Source of the DNA: Lachnospiraceae bacterium
GTDB lineage: Bacteria > Bacillota > Clostridia > Lachnospirales > Lachnospiraceae
Assembly (NCBI GenBank): GCA_910575775.1
Contig: CAJTEY010000010.1
Coordinates: 1-64,000, forward strand
DNA length: 64,000 bases
Reading direction: 5' to 3'
The translations under genes were made by a program, and so were the position numbers. This document shows, in pieces, positions 8,705-17,049 of this stretch (positions are counted from its first letter, which is position 1; every line of letters begins with the position of its first letter). The notes under the pieces were generated by a model. The model ran no database searches. It was not told the origin of the DNA and saw nothing but the letters and a program-made list of their open reading frames with translations.

Positions 8705-10210
8705 TTAGATTTTCCACTCAAAAGAAACGCGCTCGGCGGTGGCTTGGACCTGGGAGAGAATGATGTCGGCCACCTGCCGCCGGTCGTCAAAGTCGATGTT
8801 GTCCCAATTCCCCAGGTGGGAGGACAAATACTCGATCTTTTGCGGGGAGACGCTTTCCGCGTTCAGTGCGGCAATCTCCTTTATCAGCCCTTGACGGCGG
8901 GTGTCCAGCTCCTCAATCTTCCCGTTGGCGTAGGACATCAAAACCGCGCTGGCCCCGGTCAGGGTGTTCAACAGCTTCTCAATCTCGTCCTCCACCTGGG
9001 CCAGCTCCACATTCAAAGCGGTCAGCCTGGGGTTGACTGTCTCGGCCTTGGCGGTCAACGTCTGAAACTCGGAGAGCTTATGTACCATCGCCTCATAGAC
9101 AAACTGCTCAAACTCCGCCGTCCGAAGCGTCCCGCAGCCCTCGCAGCTCATATTGTCTGCCCGCTTGGTGCAATAGAGGTATTGGGTCCCCGCCCGGTTG
9201 CCCAGGCTTTTCAGCGCCCGCCCACAGTGGCCGCACTTCATCTTTCCGGCCAGCCAGGTATTTTTCGGTTTGCGCCCGCCCTGGAATGTGATGTTCGCCA
9301 TCAGCTTTTTCCTGCACCGCAGCCAGGTATCGGCGGGAACAATGCCCTCGCTGGGGGCCAGTACAAGGATCTGATTTTTCAGCTCCTTGTTTTTTCGTTC
9401 CTGCACGTCCCGGCCCTGGTAGAGATAGCAGCCGTTGGTCCCGGCGAAGTCCGCCGCCTCGTTCACCACCACGGCTCCCTGCCCCTTGAAAAACTCGTAC
9501 AGCTCCAGGTCAGCCTGGGCGTAAATCGGGTTGCGGAGCATTTGAGAAATGAAGCCCCGGCGTAATTCCTTTTCATACACCAGGATACCCTCCTGGGCGA
9601 AGTACCGGGCGATGTCTCCGAACGACGTGGACGGCTCGGCGTACATCTCGAACATTAGGCGGACGATATTCGCCGTGGCGGGGTCCGGAATCATCATTTT
9701 CGTGCGGATACCCTGGATGGTGGTGGGCTCCAGCTTGAAGCCGTAGGGGGCCGCGCCGCTCATGTGGAAGCCCCGCTGACACCGGGAGTAGTAGGCGTCG
9801 GTCACTCGCTTCTGGATCGTCTCGCGCTCTAACTGAGCGAACACGATACAGATATTCAGCATGGCCCGGCCCATTGGGGTGGAGGTATCGAACTTTTCCG
9901 TAGAGGAAACAAATTCCACATTGTACTGCTGGAACAGCTCCATCATGGTTGCGAAGTCCAGGATAGAACGGCTGATACGGTCCAGCTTGTAAACCACCAC
10001 CCGGCGGATCAGGCCCCGCTTGATGTCGGCCATCAATTCCTGAAAACGGGGGCGGTCCGTGTTCTTGCCGGAAAAGCCCTTGTCCTTGTAGTCCTTGAAA
10101 TTCCCTCCCCGCAGTTCGTACTTGCAAAACTCGATTTGACTTTCAATGCTGATACTGTCTTTGCGGTCCACAGACTGTCTCGCGTAGATAGCGTCAATGC
10201 AATTTTCCAT
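8705..10210 (-). CDS. Large serine recombinase
   Basis: This 501-residue site-specific recombinase has an N-terminal resolvase domain with AIYARQSVDRKDS (catalytic Ser near residue 13) and the YKLDRISRS and ERETIQKRV helices. A Recombinase domain lies at about 155-260 (PYGFKLEP onwards), a zinc ribbon near 320-365 (CGHCG, then YCTKR and SCEGCG), and a long coiled coil around 375-450. This is the form used by TnpX-like and conjugative-element integrases. ATG 10210 has AAAGGAGCC upstream; the earlier in-frame start lacks one. It is the likely enzyme for moving the nested element. The gene lies 48 bp from the element's left end. Confidence 0.93.
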   Translation of the reverse strand: MENCIDAIYARQSVDRKDSISIESQIEFCKYELRGGNFKDYKDKGFSGKNTDRPRFQELMADIKRGLIRRVVVYKLDRISRSILDFATMMELFQQYNVEFVSSTEKFDTSTPMGRAMLNICIVFAQLERETIQKRVTDAYYSRCQRGFHMSGAAPYGFKLEPTTIQGIRTKMMIPDPATANIVRLMFEMYAEPSTSFGDIARYFAQEGILVYEKELRRGFISQMLRNPIYAQADLELYEFFKGQGAVVVNEAADFAGTNGCYLYQGRDVQERKNKELKNQILVLAPSEGIVPADTWLRCRKKLMANITFQGGRKPKNTWLAGKMKCGHCGRALKSLGNRAGTQYLYCTKRADNMSCEGCGTLRTAEFEQFVYEAMVHKLSEFQTLTAKAETVNPRLTALNVELAQVEDEIEKLLNTLTGASAVLMSYANGKIEELDTRRQGLIKEIAALNAESVSPQKIEYLSSHLGNWDNIDFDDRRQVADIILSQVQATAERVSFEWKI

Positions 10211-10351
10211 TGTCGGCTCCTTTCCGTATCGGAATGGAGCTGTCAACCTTTACAAGTATATTATACCAAAGACAGCCCCAAATCACAAGGATGTGGGGGA
10301 ACGCAGAAAGACAGCACCCGAAAAAGTGCTGCCTTTCAACCTTGCTCCACA

Positions 10352-10370
10352 TCTGGTCACGGTGTCCAGA
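10352..10370. repeat. 19-bp palindrome, copy 1
   Basis: TCTGGTCACGGTGTCCAGA. The left half matches copy 4 (TCTGGTCAC). The right half and its flank GGCC match copy 3. It lies 140 bp upstream of the recombinase start. Confidence 0.8.
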
Positions 10371-10770
10371 GGCCAGCAGGGATCAATCCATTTCGATCTA
10401 TAATTGACAAATGCTTGCGCCGTATTTGCCACGCACCCCGGCACAGGGGAGCATCCCAGGCCGCCGGCGGCTCCGGCTGTCATAGCTCCGCAGGATTGCG
10501 AAGCTCCCCCGCAAGTCCATGGGAGGGCGTGAGCAAGTTTCATTGTCCCCCGCGCTGTCGTCGCGCCCGGCTTGCCAGGGCCGGGTCAAAGGCTTGCGTT
10601 AATCGCTCGACCCGCTTTTGTCACCTCCTCAAGCGGGCTGTCCTGGCGGCGCGCCTTTCGTCGCTCATCACACGGGTTTTGTGCCTGGAATACTGTATAT
10701 TCAGTTGTCCTCAAAAAGCGTATAAGCCTCCTTACCTATCAGGCGGTTTTTAGGCGATTTCGGATACCCC

Positions 10771-11190
10771 TCAATGAAAATTTTTCAAAAGTTCAGAGAG
10801 ATTTTTCAGGCCCCGGCGGATACTGTCGCAAACGGCACTCCCCTCCACATTTTCGGCCCTGGCAATCTCGGACTTCTTCTTGCCCAAGATATAATGGGCA
10901 TACACTCTCCGGGCCTGAATGGGCGGGAGCTGGTCAAGAGCGGCGTAGAGGGCGGAGCGGTTTTCCTTGTCCAGAATAATCTCCTCCGGGGTCAGGGGCG
11001 GGAACATCACATCCGGCTCAAAGCCGGGGTCAGCGTCCAGGGAGCACTCGTTATGCTCCCGCTTGCGGCGCTTGTAGCTGTCACACTGACGGCCCCCGGC
11101 AGAGAGCACAACGGCGATCTCGTCGGAGACTTCCAGGGTGATATTTTCGGTCATGTGGGGATAGTAGCGGTTCAATTTGATGGTCGTCAT
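10771..11190 (-). CDS. Sigma-70 region-4-like protein of mobile elements
   Basis: This 139-residue protein has a C-terminal half that is a region-4-type HTH: LPPIQARRVYAHYILGKKKS and then EIARAENVEGSAVCDSIRRG. The N-terminal part lacks a recognisable region 2. Proteins of this type accompany many Firmicute conjugative elements and probably regulate element genes rather than serve as full sigma factors. ATG 11190 has GGAGG 7 nt upstream. It lies alone between palindrome copies 1 and 2. The stretch 10371-10770 before its end shows no supported gene. Confidence 0.8.
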   Translation of the reverse strand: MTTIKLNRYYPHMTENITLEVSDEIAVVLSAGGRQCDSYKRRKREHNECSLDADPGFEPDVMFPPLTPEEIILDKENRSALYAALDQLPPIQARRVYAHYILGKKKSEIARAENVEGSAVCDSIRRGLKNLSELLKNFH

Positions 11191-11262
11191 AAGTAACCTC
11201 CATTTCGATACGGGGCGGGAAGGGACAGATCGAAATGGAGGGGCGGGGAGCGGCAGCGGGCC

Positions 11263-11281
11263 TCTGGACACGGTGTCCAGA
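11263..11281. repeat. 19-bp palindrome, copy 2
   Basis: TCTGGACACGGTGTCCAGA is a perfect 9-bp inverted repeat around one base. The left half and its flank GGCC match copy 3; the right flank AA matches copy 4. It lies 73 bp upstream of the sigma-like gene start. Confidence 0.85.
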
Positions 11282-11513
11282 AGCACCGCCTGGATAGAAA
11301 AACGCCCGCATAGCGCAAGGCTATACGGACGTACCGGGGCGACAGGATATTACAATTTTCGCAGTTATGGCCAGGGCTTCCCTTTAGAGAGGGTGGGCTT
11401 TTTTTGACAGCAAACTATAAGAAAAGGACATGACGATACCTCCCAGATACCGCCGTGTCCTTAAAAATGGGCGACTTTAACACACCCTCCGTTTTCCATT
11501 TTTTCAAAAGAAA

Positions 11514-11550
11514 GCGGCGGCTTTGAAATTTGTTATTTCAAAACCGCCGC
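11514..11550 (-). terminator. Terminator after the blaR1-like gene
   Basis: A 16-bp imperfect stem (GCGGCGGCTTTGAAAT at 514-529 with 535-550) is followed on the minus strand by TTTCTTTT, about 90 bp past the stop of the M56 peptidase gene. It suits the end of that two-gene operon. Confidence 0.75.
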
Positions 11551-11642
11551 AAGGCTATTTATATTTTGTTTGGGCGTGGTGATACCATCCGCCGTAAAAA
11601 CGGTTTTTTATTTTCCGTTGCAGGCCGCTTTGTTTTTGGGGG

Positions 11643-13265
11643 TTAATCAAACATGGAGGATGCTTGAAATATATAATAATTCTTTACAATCGAAAGCTGT
11701 ACAGCGTTTGTGCTATTGTTATCTGCGATTGCATTTAGTTTGGAAAACACCTCGTCCGACGACATTTCAGCAAGAGTTTCGAGATTAGTATCATACCAAA
11801 AAGATTGAATATCATTGATTGCGTTTGCAAGTGCCGTGTCCCGTTCTCCGACTGTGACTACTTGAGGATCAAGGTGATAAGAAACGCCATACATCAAACT
11901 TACCCATGTGGGCGGGTCAGTTTCCTGGCTTTCTCTTGCAAGTTCAAAACTCAAATCAGGATCAATCACTGGACTGCCATAAGAGTTCTTTACTAATATT
12001 GCGTTTTCAATATTTGACGCTCTTATGGTTAAAGCTAAAAAGTTCTTCTCCTCCGTTGTGAGGTGTGCGGGGAAGCTATATGTTGCGATATCGTTTTGGA
12101 TAATATCCTCGTGTTCCTCTGAATGTTGATTTCCCCAATCCAAAAGGGCTTTGTCAAAATCGGCAACAGTCTGGTTAAGATAGTCTGCTGATTTTAACGC
12201 TAACAATGATTGATAACCGTCTTCGGCCCCCAAAGAAGATTTAGACGTTTTGTTTGTAGCGTCATCTCTGTGAATGATTGAGGGGACGGAAATCGAATTG
12301 TTATTTTTTGTCGCCGCCGAAGTTGCAAAGGCTGTTGTCACACAGACAACCAATGCCAGGGCTAGGGCGAGAGAGAGAATAGACGATTTTTTGATTTTCA
12401 TAATTGCTGTAATCCTTTCTTCTATTGCGTTTTTACTGAAATTGTTGCTCAATGGGTTCAAGCCGCTCCGTGATTCTTCCATACTGATCAGCACCCTCGC
12501 ATAGGCCGCCTTTGCTGTTTCTCCGAAAAGGCGGACAACCGCCTCATCGCAGGACAGCTCAATGTCCCGGTTGGCAAGAACATACATCACCCAAGCAAAG
12601 GGATTAAACCAATGCACACACAGCGCCGCAATCAACACCAGTTTTGTGATGCTGTCAAAACGCCGGATATGCACATACTCATGCGCCAAAACATATTGCA
12701 ACGCCTTTGTGTTTTCCCAATCAGTGGATATGGGCATTAAAATCACGGGACGGAATACGCCGTAAGTCAGCGGAGCAGAAAACCGGCTGGACTGTCGAAT
12801 AGAAATCGGACGTTTCAGTTGGTGGGCGTTCAGCCAACTTTTGATGAAGTCGTTTTTCACTGGCAGGGAAGTTTGAAATTCCTGTCGGCACTTCCAATAC
12901 GCTGCTACAAAAACCATAGCGCAGATCAGTGTACCAGCGGCCCAAACAGCTCCCCAAATAGAAACGGTACTTGTGGTATTGCCAATATCACCGGGCATAG
13001 TAGCCATTTGCCCTATCGTATCAATCGGCAATACCTTGTCAATCTGTGGGACTTTTGTTGCGGCAATCCCGGAAGTTTGACTGCCTATCAGCGAATATAC
13101 GCTGAACATAGAGGGGAGGGAAAACGGGAGCAACAGCCGCGCAACCGCTATTCCCCAGAGTGCCAGGAAAGTCTTTTTGGGTAACAAACTGATTGCCAGG
13201 GCGCGTATAATGGTGATTGCCAAAATCATCACGGCCCCCGCAAAGCTCATTTGCAATAGGCTCAT
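11643..13265 (-). CDS. BlaR1/MecR1-type M56 peptidase sensor
   Basis: In this 540-residue membrane protein, the N-terminal four-helix segment is followed by a cytoplasmic zinc peptidase with HEYVH (HExxH) near residue 198 and the downstream ELSCDEAVV glutamate motif. Another helix (SILSLALALALVVCVTTAFA) leads to an extracellular C-terminal domain of about 220 residues. That domain has no SxxK/SxN/KTG penicillin-binding motifs that I can see, so it may sense something other than beta-lactams. ATG 13265 is chosen for GAGGTGG upstream. Activated family members cleave the partner repressor BlaI, encoded 10 bp upstream. Confidence 0.88.
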   Translation of the reverse strand: MSLLQMSFAGAVMILAITIIRALAISLLPKKTFLALWGIAVARLLLPFSLPSMFSVYSLIGSQTSGIAATKVPQIDKVLPIDTIGQMATMPGDIGNTTSTVSIWGAVWAAGTLICAMVFVAAYWKCRQEFQTSLPVKNDFIKSWLNAHQLKRPISIRQSSRFSAPLTYGVFRPVILMPISTDWENTKALQYVLAHEYVHIRRFDSITKLVLIAALCVHWFNPFAWVMYVLANRDIELSCDEAVVRLFGETAKAAYARVLISMEESRSGLNPLSNNFSKNAIEERITAIMKIKKSSILSLALALALVVCVTTAFATSAATKNNNSISVPSIIHRDDATNKTSKSSLGAEDGYQSLLALKSADYLNQTVADFDKALLDWGNQHSEEHEDIIQNDIATYSFPAHLTTEEKNFLALTIRASNIENAILVKNSYGSPVIDPDLSFELARESQETDPPTWVSLMYGVSYHLDPQVVTVGERDTALANAINDIQSFWYDTNLETLAEMSSDEVFSKLNAIADNNSTNAVQLSIVKNYYIFQASSMFD

Positions 13266-13275
13266 TTGCACCACC

Positions 13276-13635
13276 TCATTCCAAATCCCCAACAATCTGT
13301 TTCAGCTTTTCAATTTGCTCGGCACTCAGTTTTTTTCGCCCCAGCAAAGCCGCGAACAGCTTGTCGGCAGAGCCGTCATATACCCTGTCAATCAGCTCGT
13401 TTGTTTCCGCTTCCTGTACTTCCGCCTGCGGCACAAGCGCATGGCACATGAAACCAGGCTCGGAGCGTTCAATAGCCCCCTTTTTAATGCAACGCTTAAT
13501 CAGGGTATAGGTGGTATTTACATTCCAGCCCAATTCCTCGGTCAGCAGTTTGGCGATATGTTTCGCGGGAACGTCGCCATCGCGCCAAAGGACGGACATC
13601 ACTTTCAGTTCAGAAGCAAACAGCTTAATGTCCAT
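13276..13635 (-). CDS. BlaI/MecI-family repressor
   Basis: This 119-residue winged-helix repressor contains ASELKVMSVLWRDGDVPAK, then LGWNVNTTYTLIKRCIKKGA (recognition helix and wing), and a C-terminal dimerisation part. The site cleaved by BlaR1-type sensors in the family lies in the helix after the wing. ATG 13635 has AAGGAGGTG upstream, preferred to the longer frame. It precedes its sensor gene in one operon and faces an inverted-repeat operator at 13654-13697, so it is probably autoregulated. No beta-lactamase gene lies nearby. Confidence 0.92.
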   Translation of the reverse strand: MDIKLFASELKVMSVLWRDGDVPAKHIAKLLTEELGWNVNTTYTLIKRCIKKGAIERSEPGFMCHALVPQAEVQEAETNELIDRVYDGSADKLFAALLGRKKLSAEQIEKLKQIVGDLE

Positions 13636-13653
13636 TTGGTAACACCTCCTTTT

Positions 13654-13697
13654 TAAGACTGTGGTAGTGGCTACGCTCATATACTACCACAGTCTTA
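13654..13697. promoter_or_regulatory. Inverted-repeat operator before the BlaI gene
   Basis: TAAGACTGTGGTAGT (13654-13668) and ACTACCACAGTCTTA (13683-13697) form a perfect 15-bp inverted repeat. A third, imperfect copy (ACTACTTTGGTCTTA) follows at 13711-13725. The ACTAC half-sites resemble BlaI/MecI binding elements. The position upstream of the start fits autoregulation. Confidence 0.75.
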
Positions 13698-13894
13698 ATT
13701 GCTTGTCAATACTACTTTGGTCTTAAAAATAAAATTTGGATAAACCTTGTGAATGGTTATCACACGCTAAAAGCACTACTCCATTTTTGCACCGTTTCCG
13801 GAGGACGCGCTAAACGGCAAGCAGGGCGAGTGTCAACACACTCACCATTTTCGCCTTGCGAAAATGCTTGTTGAGGTTGCACCCCAAACCCGCC

Positions 13895-13927
13895 GGAGGC
13901 CTCTGGACACCGTGTCCAGAGGCCTCC
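13895..13927. repeat. Extended palindrome, copy 3
   Basis: The 19-bp core TCTGGACACCGTGTCCAGA (13902-13920) is extended to a perfect 16-bp inverted repeat around one base by GGAGGCC on the left and GGCCTCC on the right. It lies between the blaI-like and mobC-like genes. Confidence 0.9.
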
Positions 13928-13967
13928 CTGTCTGCGGCCCGTCGCTTTGCTCCTGGGCCTTACGCGC

Positions 13968-14369
13968 TTACAGCGCAACCACCTCCGAAAGCCTCTCCAG
14001 CAGTTCGGAAAGCGGCCCCCATAAGTCCGCATAATCTTTTTGCAGGGCCTTGATTTCATCCGGGTAAACCCCGCCGTTGATATTCTCTCGGACCGCGATT
14101 TGATTGAGGTTATTCGCACACCGCCTTTGCAGAGAAACGATCTCCTTAACGGGCGCAAGGTCAACATGAAGTACGTAGCCATTGAGCGCCATTTTCCGCA
14201 TATAGGCCGAAAGGTTGCGGATTCCAACATCCGCCATGCGCTCCCGGATTTTTGCCTGTTCGTCCGGGGACAGCCAGACACAGACGGACGTGCTCCGAAC
14301 ACGTTTTTTCCCAGCGACCAGCGTTGACTGGTTTTGGGGGCCGTAAGACGCTGATTTTTTACCGCTCAT
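13968..14369 (-). CDS. MobC-like mobilisation accessory protein
   Basis: This 133-residue protein has a basic N-terminus, then RSTSVCVWLSPDEQAKI (ribbon-helix-helix-like start), the IRNLSAYMRKMALNGY helix that is characteristic of MobC relaxosome proteins, and a helical C-terminus. In the family it binds near oriT and helps the relaxase. ATG 14369 is preceded by ACAGGAGGTATCT, which decides the start against longer frames. No relaxase gene lies in this element, so the mobilisation genes are incomplete or act with a partner elsewhere. Confidence 0.8.
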   Translation of the reverse strand: MSGKKSASYGPQNQSTLVAGKKRVRSTSVCVWLSPDEQAKIRERMADVGIRNLSAYMRKMALNGYVLHVDLAPVKEIVSLQRRCANNLNQIAVRENINGGVYPDEIKALQKDYADLWGPLSELLERLSEVVAL

Positions 14370-14597
14370 AGATACCTCCTGTAAATTCAGATGTTGACAG
14401 TATTTTAGTGAATTGGGCCTGGGGAATGATACTATACCACCCCTCAAAGAACCGGGGCCGGAAACCCTTGCGGGGCAAGGAATTGAAATTGCTAATTGTC
14501 CACACATCAGCTTTGGAAAAGAAAGCGATTTGAGGGGAAGCGGTTCGACCCTATCCCCCCGCCCTTTCCCTATCCAAGGAAAGGGGGCGGCTCTGGA

Positions 14598-14742
14598 GGA
14601 TATATTCCCCGTCGCGCCTTGGGAGGTAGCACAGCCGGGACAGCCAGTCAAGGGTGCGGAGCACCGCCGCGCAGCGGCGGCTTTGCCCTTGACAGGTAGC
14701 CCCGGTTGTGCTATGGGTGGCGCGGCGACGGGGGATATATCC
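14598..14742. repeat. Large multi-arm inverted repeat (possible oriT or cruciform)
   Basis: Nested complementary arms fold the whole stretch. GGATATAT (14598-14605) pairs with ATATATCC at the right end, the following CCCCGTCGCGCC with GGCGCGGCGACGGGG, TAGCACAGCCGGG (14627-14639) with CCCGGTTGTGCTA (14701-14713), GTCAAGGG (14647-14654) with CCCTTGAC (14686-14693), and the centre is CCGCCGC-GCA-GCGGCGG (14664-14680). It sits 230 bp upstream of the MobC-like gene, the usual side for an oriT. Function is inferred from position only. Confidence 0.7.
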
Positions 14743-14787
14743 GGCAGAGCCTCCGTGGACGGAACGGTGAAAACGGGCGGGGGCGCT

Positions 14788-14806
14788 TCTGGTCACGATG
14801 TCCAGA
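14788..14806. repeat. 19-bp palindrome, copy 4
   Basis: TCTGGTCACGATGTCCAGA. The left half shares the T variant with copy 1, and the right flank begins with A as in copy 2. It lies just inside the right end of the nested element. Confidence 0.8.
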
Positions 14807-14815
14807 ACACATACA

Positions 14816-14851
14816 AAAACACCGCTTCGTTTTTAGCGAAAGCGGTGTTTT
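14816..14851. terminator. Bidirectional terminator near the nested element's right end
   Basis: AAAACACCGCTT (14816-14827) pairs with AAGCGGTGTTTT (14840-14851), with A and T runs on the two sides. It could insulate the element from flanking transcription. Confidence 0.65.
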
Positions 14852-14918
14852 GCGTAAGGTTGACAGCCCATTATGTTGTTAGTTTTCTGTTTCCCTTTGT
14901 CAAGAGAAGATAACAACT

Positions 14919-15370
14919 GAGAAGATAACCGTTAATCTCCTCTAACAGCAGCTGCGTATCAATACCCGGCCGGAACAGGTCCATATCTGCCGGTCCCTGT
15001 ATATCTTCTGTTCCGTGAAGATATGCTGTCTTATAATGATTCTGAAGTTCTTCCCTGATTTCCGGGTTTCCCTCATGAATACGCAGCCTGCCAGAACCCT
15101 CTAGCAGAGAATCTCAAACAAATCCGTGGTCTGCGTATCTCCCTTCCTTACTTTTTCACGGTAAAGCCTGCATGCATGTTCCCAAAGGTACAGATACAGT
15201 TCCTTTTTATTTATGAAATAATGAAACAGCAGAGATTTGGATACTCCGCCGGCATCCGCAAGCCTGGACATGGACGCATTTTTATAGCTGTTCCTGGAAA
15301 ACACTTCATATGCCGCATTTATGATCTGCTCCTGCCTTTCCTGGGGAAGTGCAAAAAACTTCTCGTTCAT
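14919..15370 (-). pseudogene. TetR regulator, N-terminal part (split and decayed)
   Basis: It starts MNEKFFALPQERQEQIINAA at ATG 15370 (AGGAGG upstream) and has the TetR HTH with SMSRLADAGGVSKSLLFHYF. A TAG at 15101-15103 stands where the paralogue at 25 kb has Gln. Translation past it continues RVLAGCVFM. A deletion with frameshift then leads to NPEIREELQ, and MDLFRPGID and LLLEEINGYLL bring the frame to the nested element. The tail is at 8540-8656. The start overlaps the stop of the alkD-like gene as ATGA. Confidence 0.85.
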
Positions 15371-16092
15371 CCCGAACCTCCTGATTCCTTTCCCATTCTG
15401 GTATTTGCGGAAATTAGACGTCCCCGTCCTTCTGCCTTTACCATGGTTTCCAGTTCCTTCGCCGCATCCTTTCCAATCCACCTCAATACCTTGCTTTCTC
15501 CTTCCATCCACTCACGCGCCAGTAAAAGCGCCTTTTCGTTATAATGAAAGTTCTTTTTTCCAATTTCCCTCAAAGCAGTAGAAACCGCCTTTTTCACATA
15601 CTCCCGTCCATCATCCGCATACCGCGTAACCAGCTCCAGATAGCTGTCCACAGTTTCATCCGTCAGCTTCCTGTCATGTATCACAGAAGCTGCAATCAGC
15701 ACAAATGCCGCCCTTTTTTTATATAACTGCGGTTCCTGTATCCACTTTGCAATAAAAATATCCCTGCTCTTCATCTTAAAAAATAAATTTTTACACAGGT
15801 GGTCGCATAAATCCCAGGAAACCACATCAAGGAGCAGCCTTTCCGCCTCAGCATCTGTTGTCGCCTTCGGGTTCATCAACAAGACCGCCAGCATCCTTGC
15901 CTCGTGGTATTTTGTATTCCACAGTTCAAATGCTAGCTCCTGCGATTTCCCGGCTTTCCTTGCAAGGCCTCTTACTACGGACGTTGCCACACCAATACTG
16001 TTTTCGACCGGTATCCCCATCCGAATCATATTTTCCCTGTATTTCTCAGAAGCCTGTGCCCTAAGCTCATTTATCATCTCCTGACCATCCAT
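15367..16092 (-). CDS. AlkD-like DNA glycosylase (DNA alkylation repair family)
   Basis: In this 241-residue, all-helical HEAT-like protein, the segments NTKYHEARMLAVLL, VVSWDLCDHLCKN and YKKRAAFVLIAASV match the AlkD repeat motifs, including the conserved W-D pair of the DNA-binding cleft. Family members excise alkylated bases such as 3- and 7-alkylpurines without base flipping. The start has AAGGGGGATACTG upstream. It is followed by the coupled TetR pseudogene and preceded by an AraC-type gene 30 bp upstream, so it may share a transcript with that gene. Confidence 0.85.
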   Translation of the reverse strand: MDGQEMINELRAQASEKYRENMIRMGIPVENSIGVATSVVRGLARKAGKSQELAFELWNTKYHEARMLAVLLMNPKATTDAEAERLLLDVVSWDLCDHLCKNLFFKMKSRDIFIAKWIQEPQLYKKRAAFVLIAASVIHDRKLTDETVDSYLELVTRYADDGREYVKKAVSTALREIGKKNFHYNEKALLLAREWMEGESKVLRWIGKDAAKELETMVKAEGRGRLISANTRMGKESGGSG

Positions 16093-16122
16093 CAGTATCC
16101 CCCTTTCGGTTCCATGCTCTTC

Positions 16123-16959
16123 TTATCGTACAGGAAGCCAGTATTCATAGACTGCGTCTTCCGGGTCTGCATGGAGATACACCTCAATATCCGGTATCTC
16201 GACATAGGTGTAGCCAGACGTAGGGAGCCACTGGGTAATGACACGCCTTTCCAGTTCCTGAAGGGTACGGTTCGTTCCCTTTCCTTCAAAAACCGCCCAT
16301 TTGCATGCCGGAATCTGATATTCTTCGTATTTTCCCGGCTTCTGATCGGAACGGACAGCAATCAGATATTTCCAGTCTTCCGTATGATGGATACTGACAC
16401 CGAGAAGTCCCTCCGGCTTTCCCTCTGCCATGGAGATTAATCTGGCAAGTGTTCCGTCTGCCAGTGCGGCATCCCATACCGCTGGTATCCTTTGAAAATT
16501 CTCTGTCAGTTCTTTCGACAGGGGACAGGACCGTCCCAGTATGCGGAACGCTTCTTTTTCCTCTATCCTGAACTGCAACGGCACCCCTCCGTGGATTGCC
16601 ATGGAAAAAGAAATGGGCGGATATGCCTGAAATGATACCGATTCCGTTTTTACAGCAGAGGGCGTGATTCCATGAAAATTCTTAAAAGCCCTGGTAAACG
16701 CAGTGGGAGATTCATAACCGTACTTCATGGCAATATCCGTTACGTTCCCATTTCCCTTTTGCAGTTCCACGGCAGACAAAGACAGCCTGCGCCGCCGTAT
16801 GTATTCCCGCAGTGTCATGTCTGTTATATATAAAAACATCTGTTGGAAATAATAGGAAGGGCAGCCCGCAATTCTGGCTACCTCCTCATAATCCAGTTCC
16901 CCATCCAGATTCTCTTCTATAAAATCAATCGCCTGGTTCAACCGATTTATCCAGTCCAT
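16123..16959 (-). CDS. AraC-family regulator with GyrI-like ligand domain
   Basis: The 278-residue protein has two AraC helix-turn-helix units at residues 1-105 (YEEVARIAGCPSYYFQQMF and VTDIAMKYGYESPTAFTRAF). A GyrI/BmrR-type effector-binding domain follows from about residue 120 to the end, with the terminal EIPDIEVYLHADP and YEYWLPVR strands. This arrangement occurs in drug-responsive activators such as Rob. A run of C before the start hides the ribosome site (GGGGGGGAACACG). It probably controls the alkD-tetR transcript or the ABC pair upstream. Confidence 0.9.
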   Translation of the reverse strand: MDWINRLNQAIDFIEENLDGELDYEEVARIAGCPSYYFQQMFLYITDMTLREYIRRRRLSLSAVELQKGNGNVTDIAMKYGYESPTAFTRAFKNFHGITPSAVKTESVSFQAYPPISFSMAIHGGVPLQFRIEEKEAFRILGRSCPLSKELTENFQRIPAVWDAALADGTLARLISMAEGKPEGLLGVSIHHTEDWKYLIAVRSDQKPGKYEEYQIPACKWAVFEGKGTNRTLQELERRVITQWLPTSGYTYVEIPDIEVYLHADPEDAVYEYWLPVR

Positions 16960-17049
16960 CGTGTTCCCCCCCCCGCTGTTTTAAGTATAGCCGATTCTCT
17001 CACAAAAAACCTCGCATTTGAACGATACGAATTGATAGCCCGAAAGAAC

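Larger units (their letters stand above)
8657..14918. mobile_element. Nested 6.3-kb serine-recombinase element
   Basis: This GC-rich block interrupts a TetR gene. Its edges are defined by rebuilding the TetR frame. An imperfect 11-bp inverted repeat lies at the ends: CTTGACAATGG begins at 8657 and CCTTTGTCAAG ends at 14904. The 14 bases after the latter resemble the right flank (AGAAGATAAC repeated), which could be a target duplication or coupling sequence. Cargo: serine recombinase, sigma-like gene, BlaR1/BlaI, MobC-like gene. There is no relaxase, so it may be a reduced mobilisable element. Confidence 0.8.

Noticed and set aside
8744..9565. 273-codon plus-strand ORF
   Set aside because: Antisense shadow of the GC-rich serine recombinase gene.
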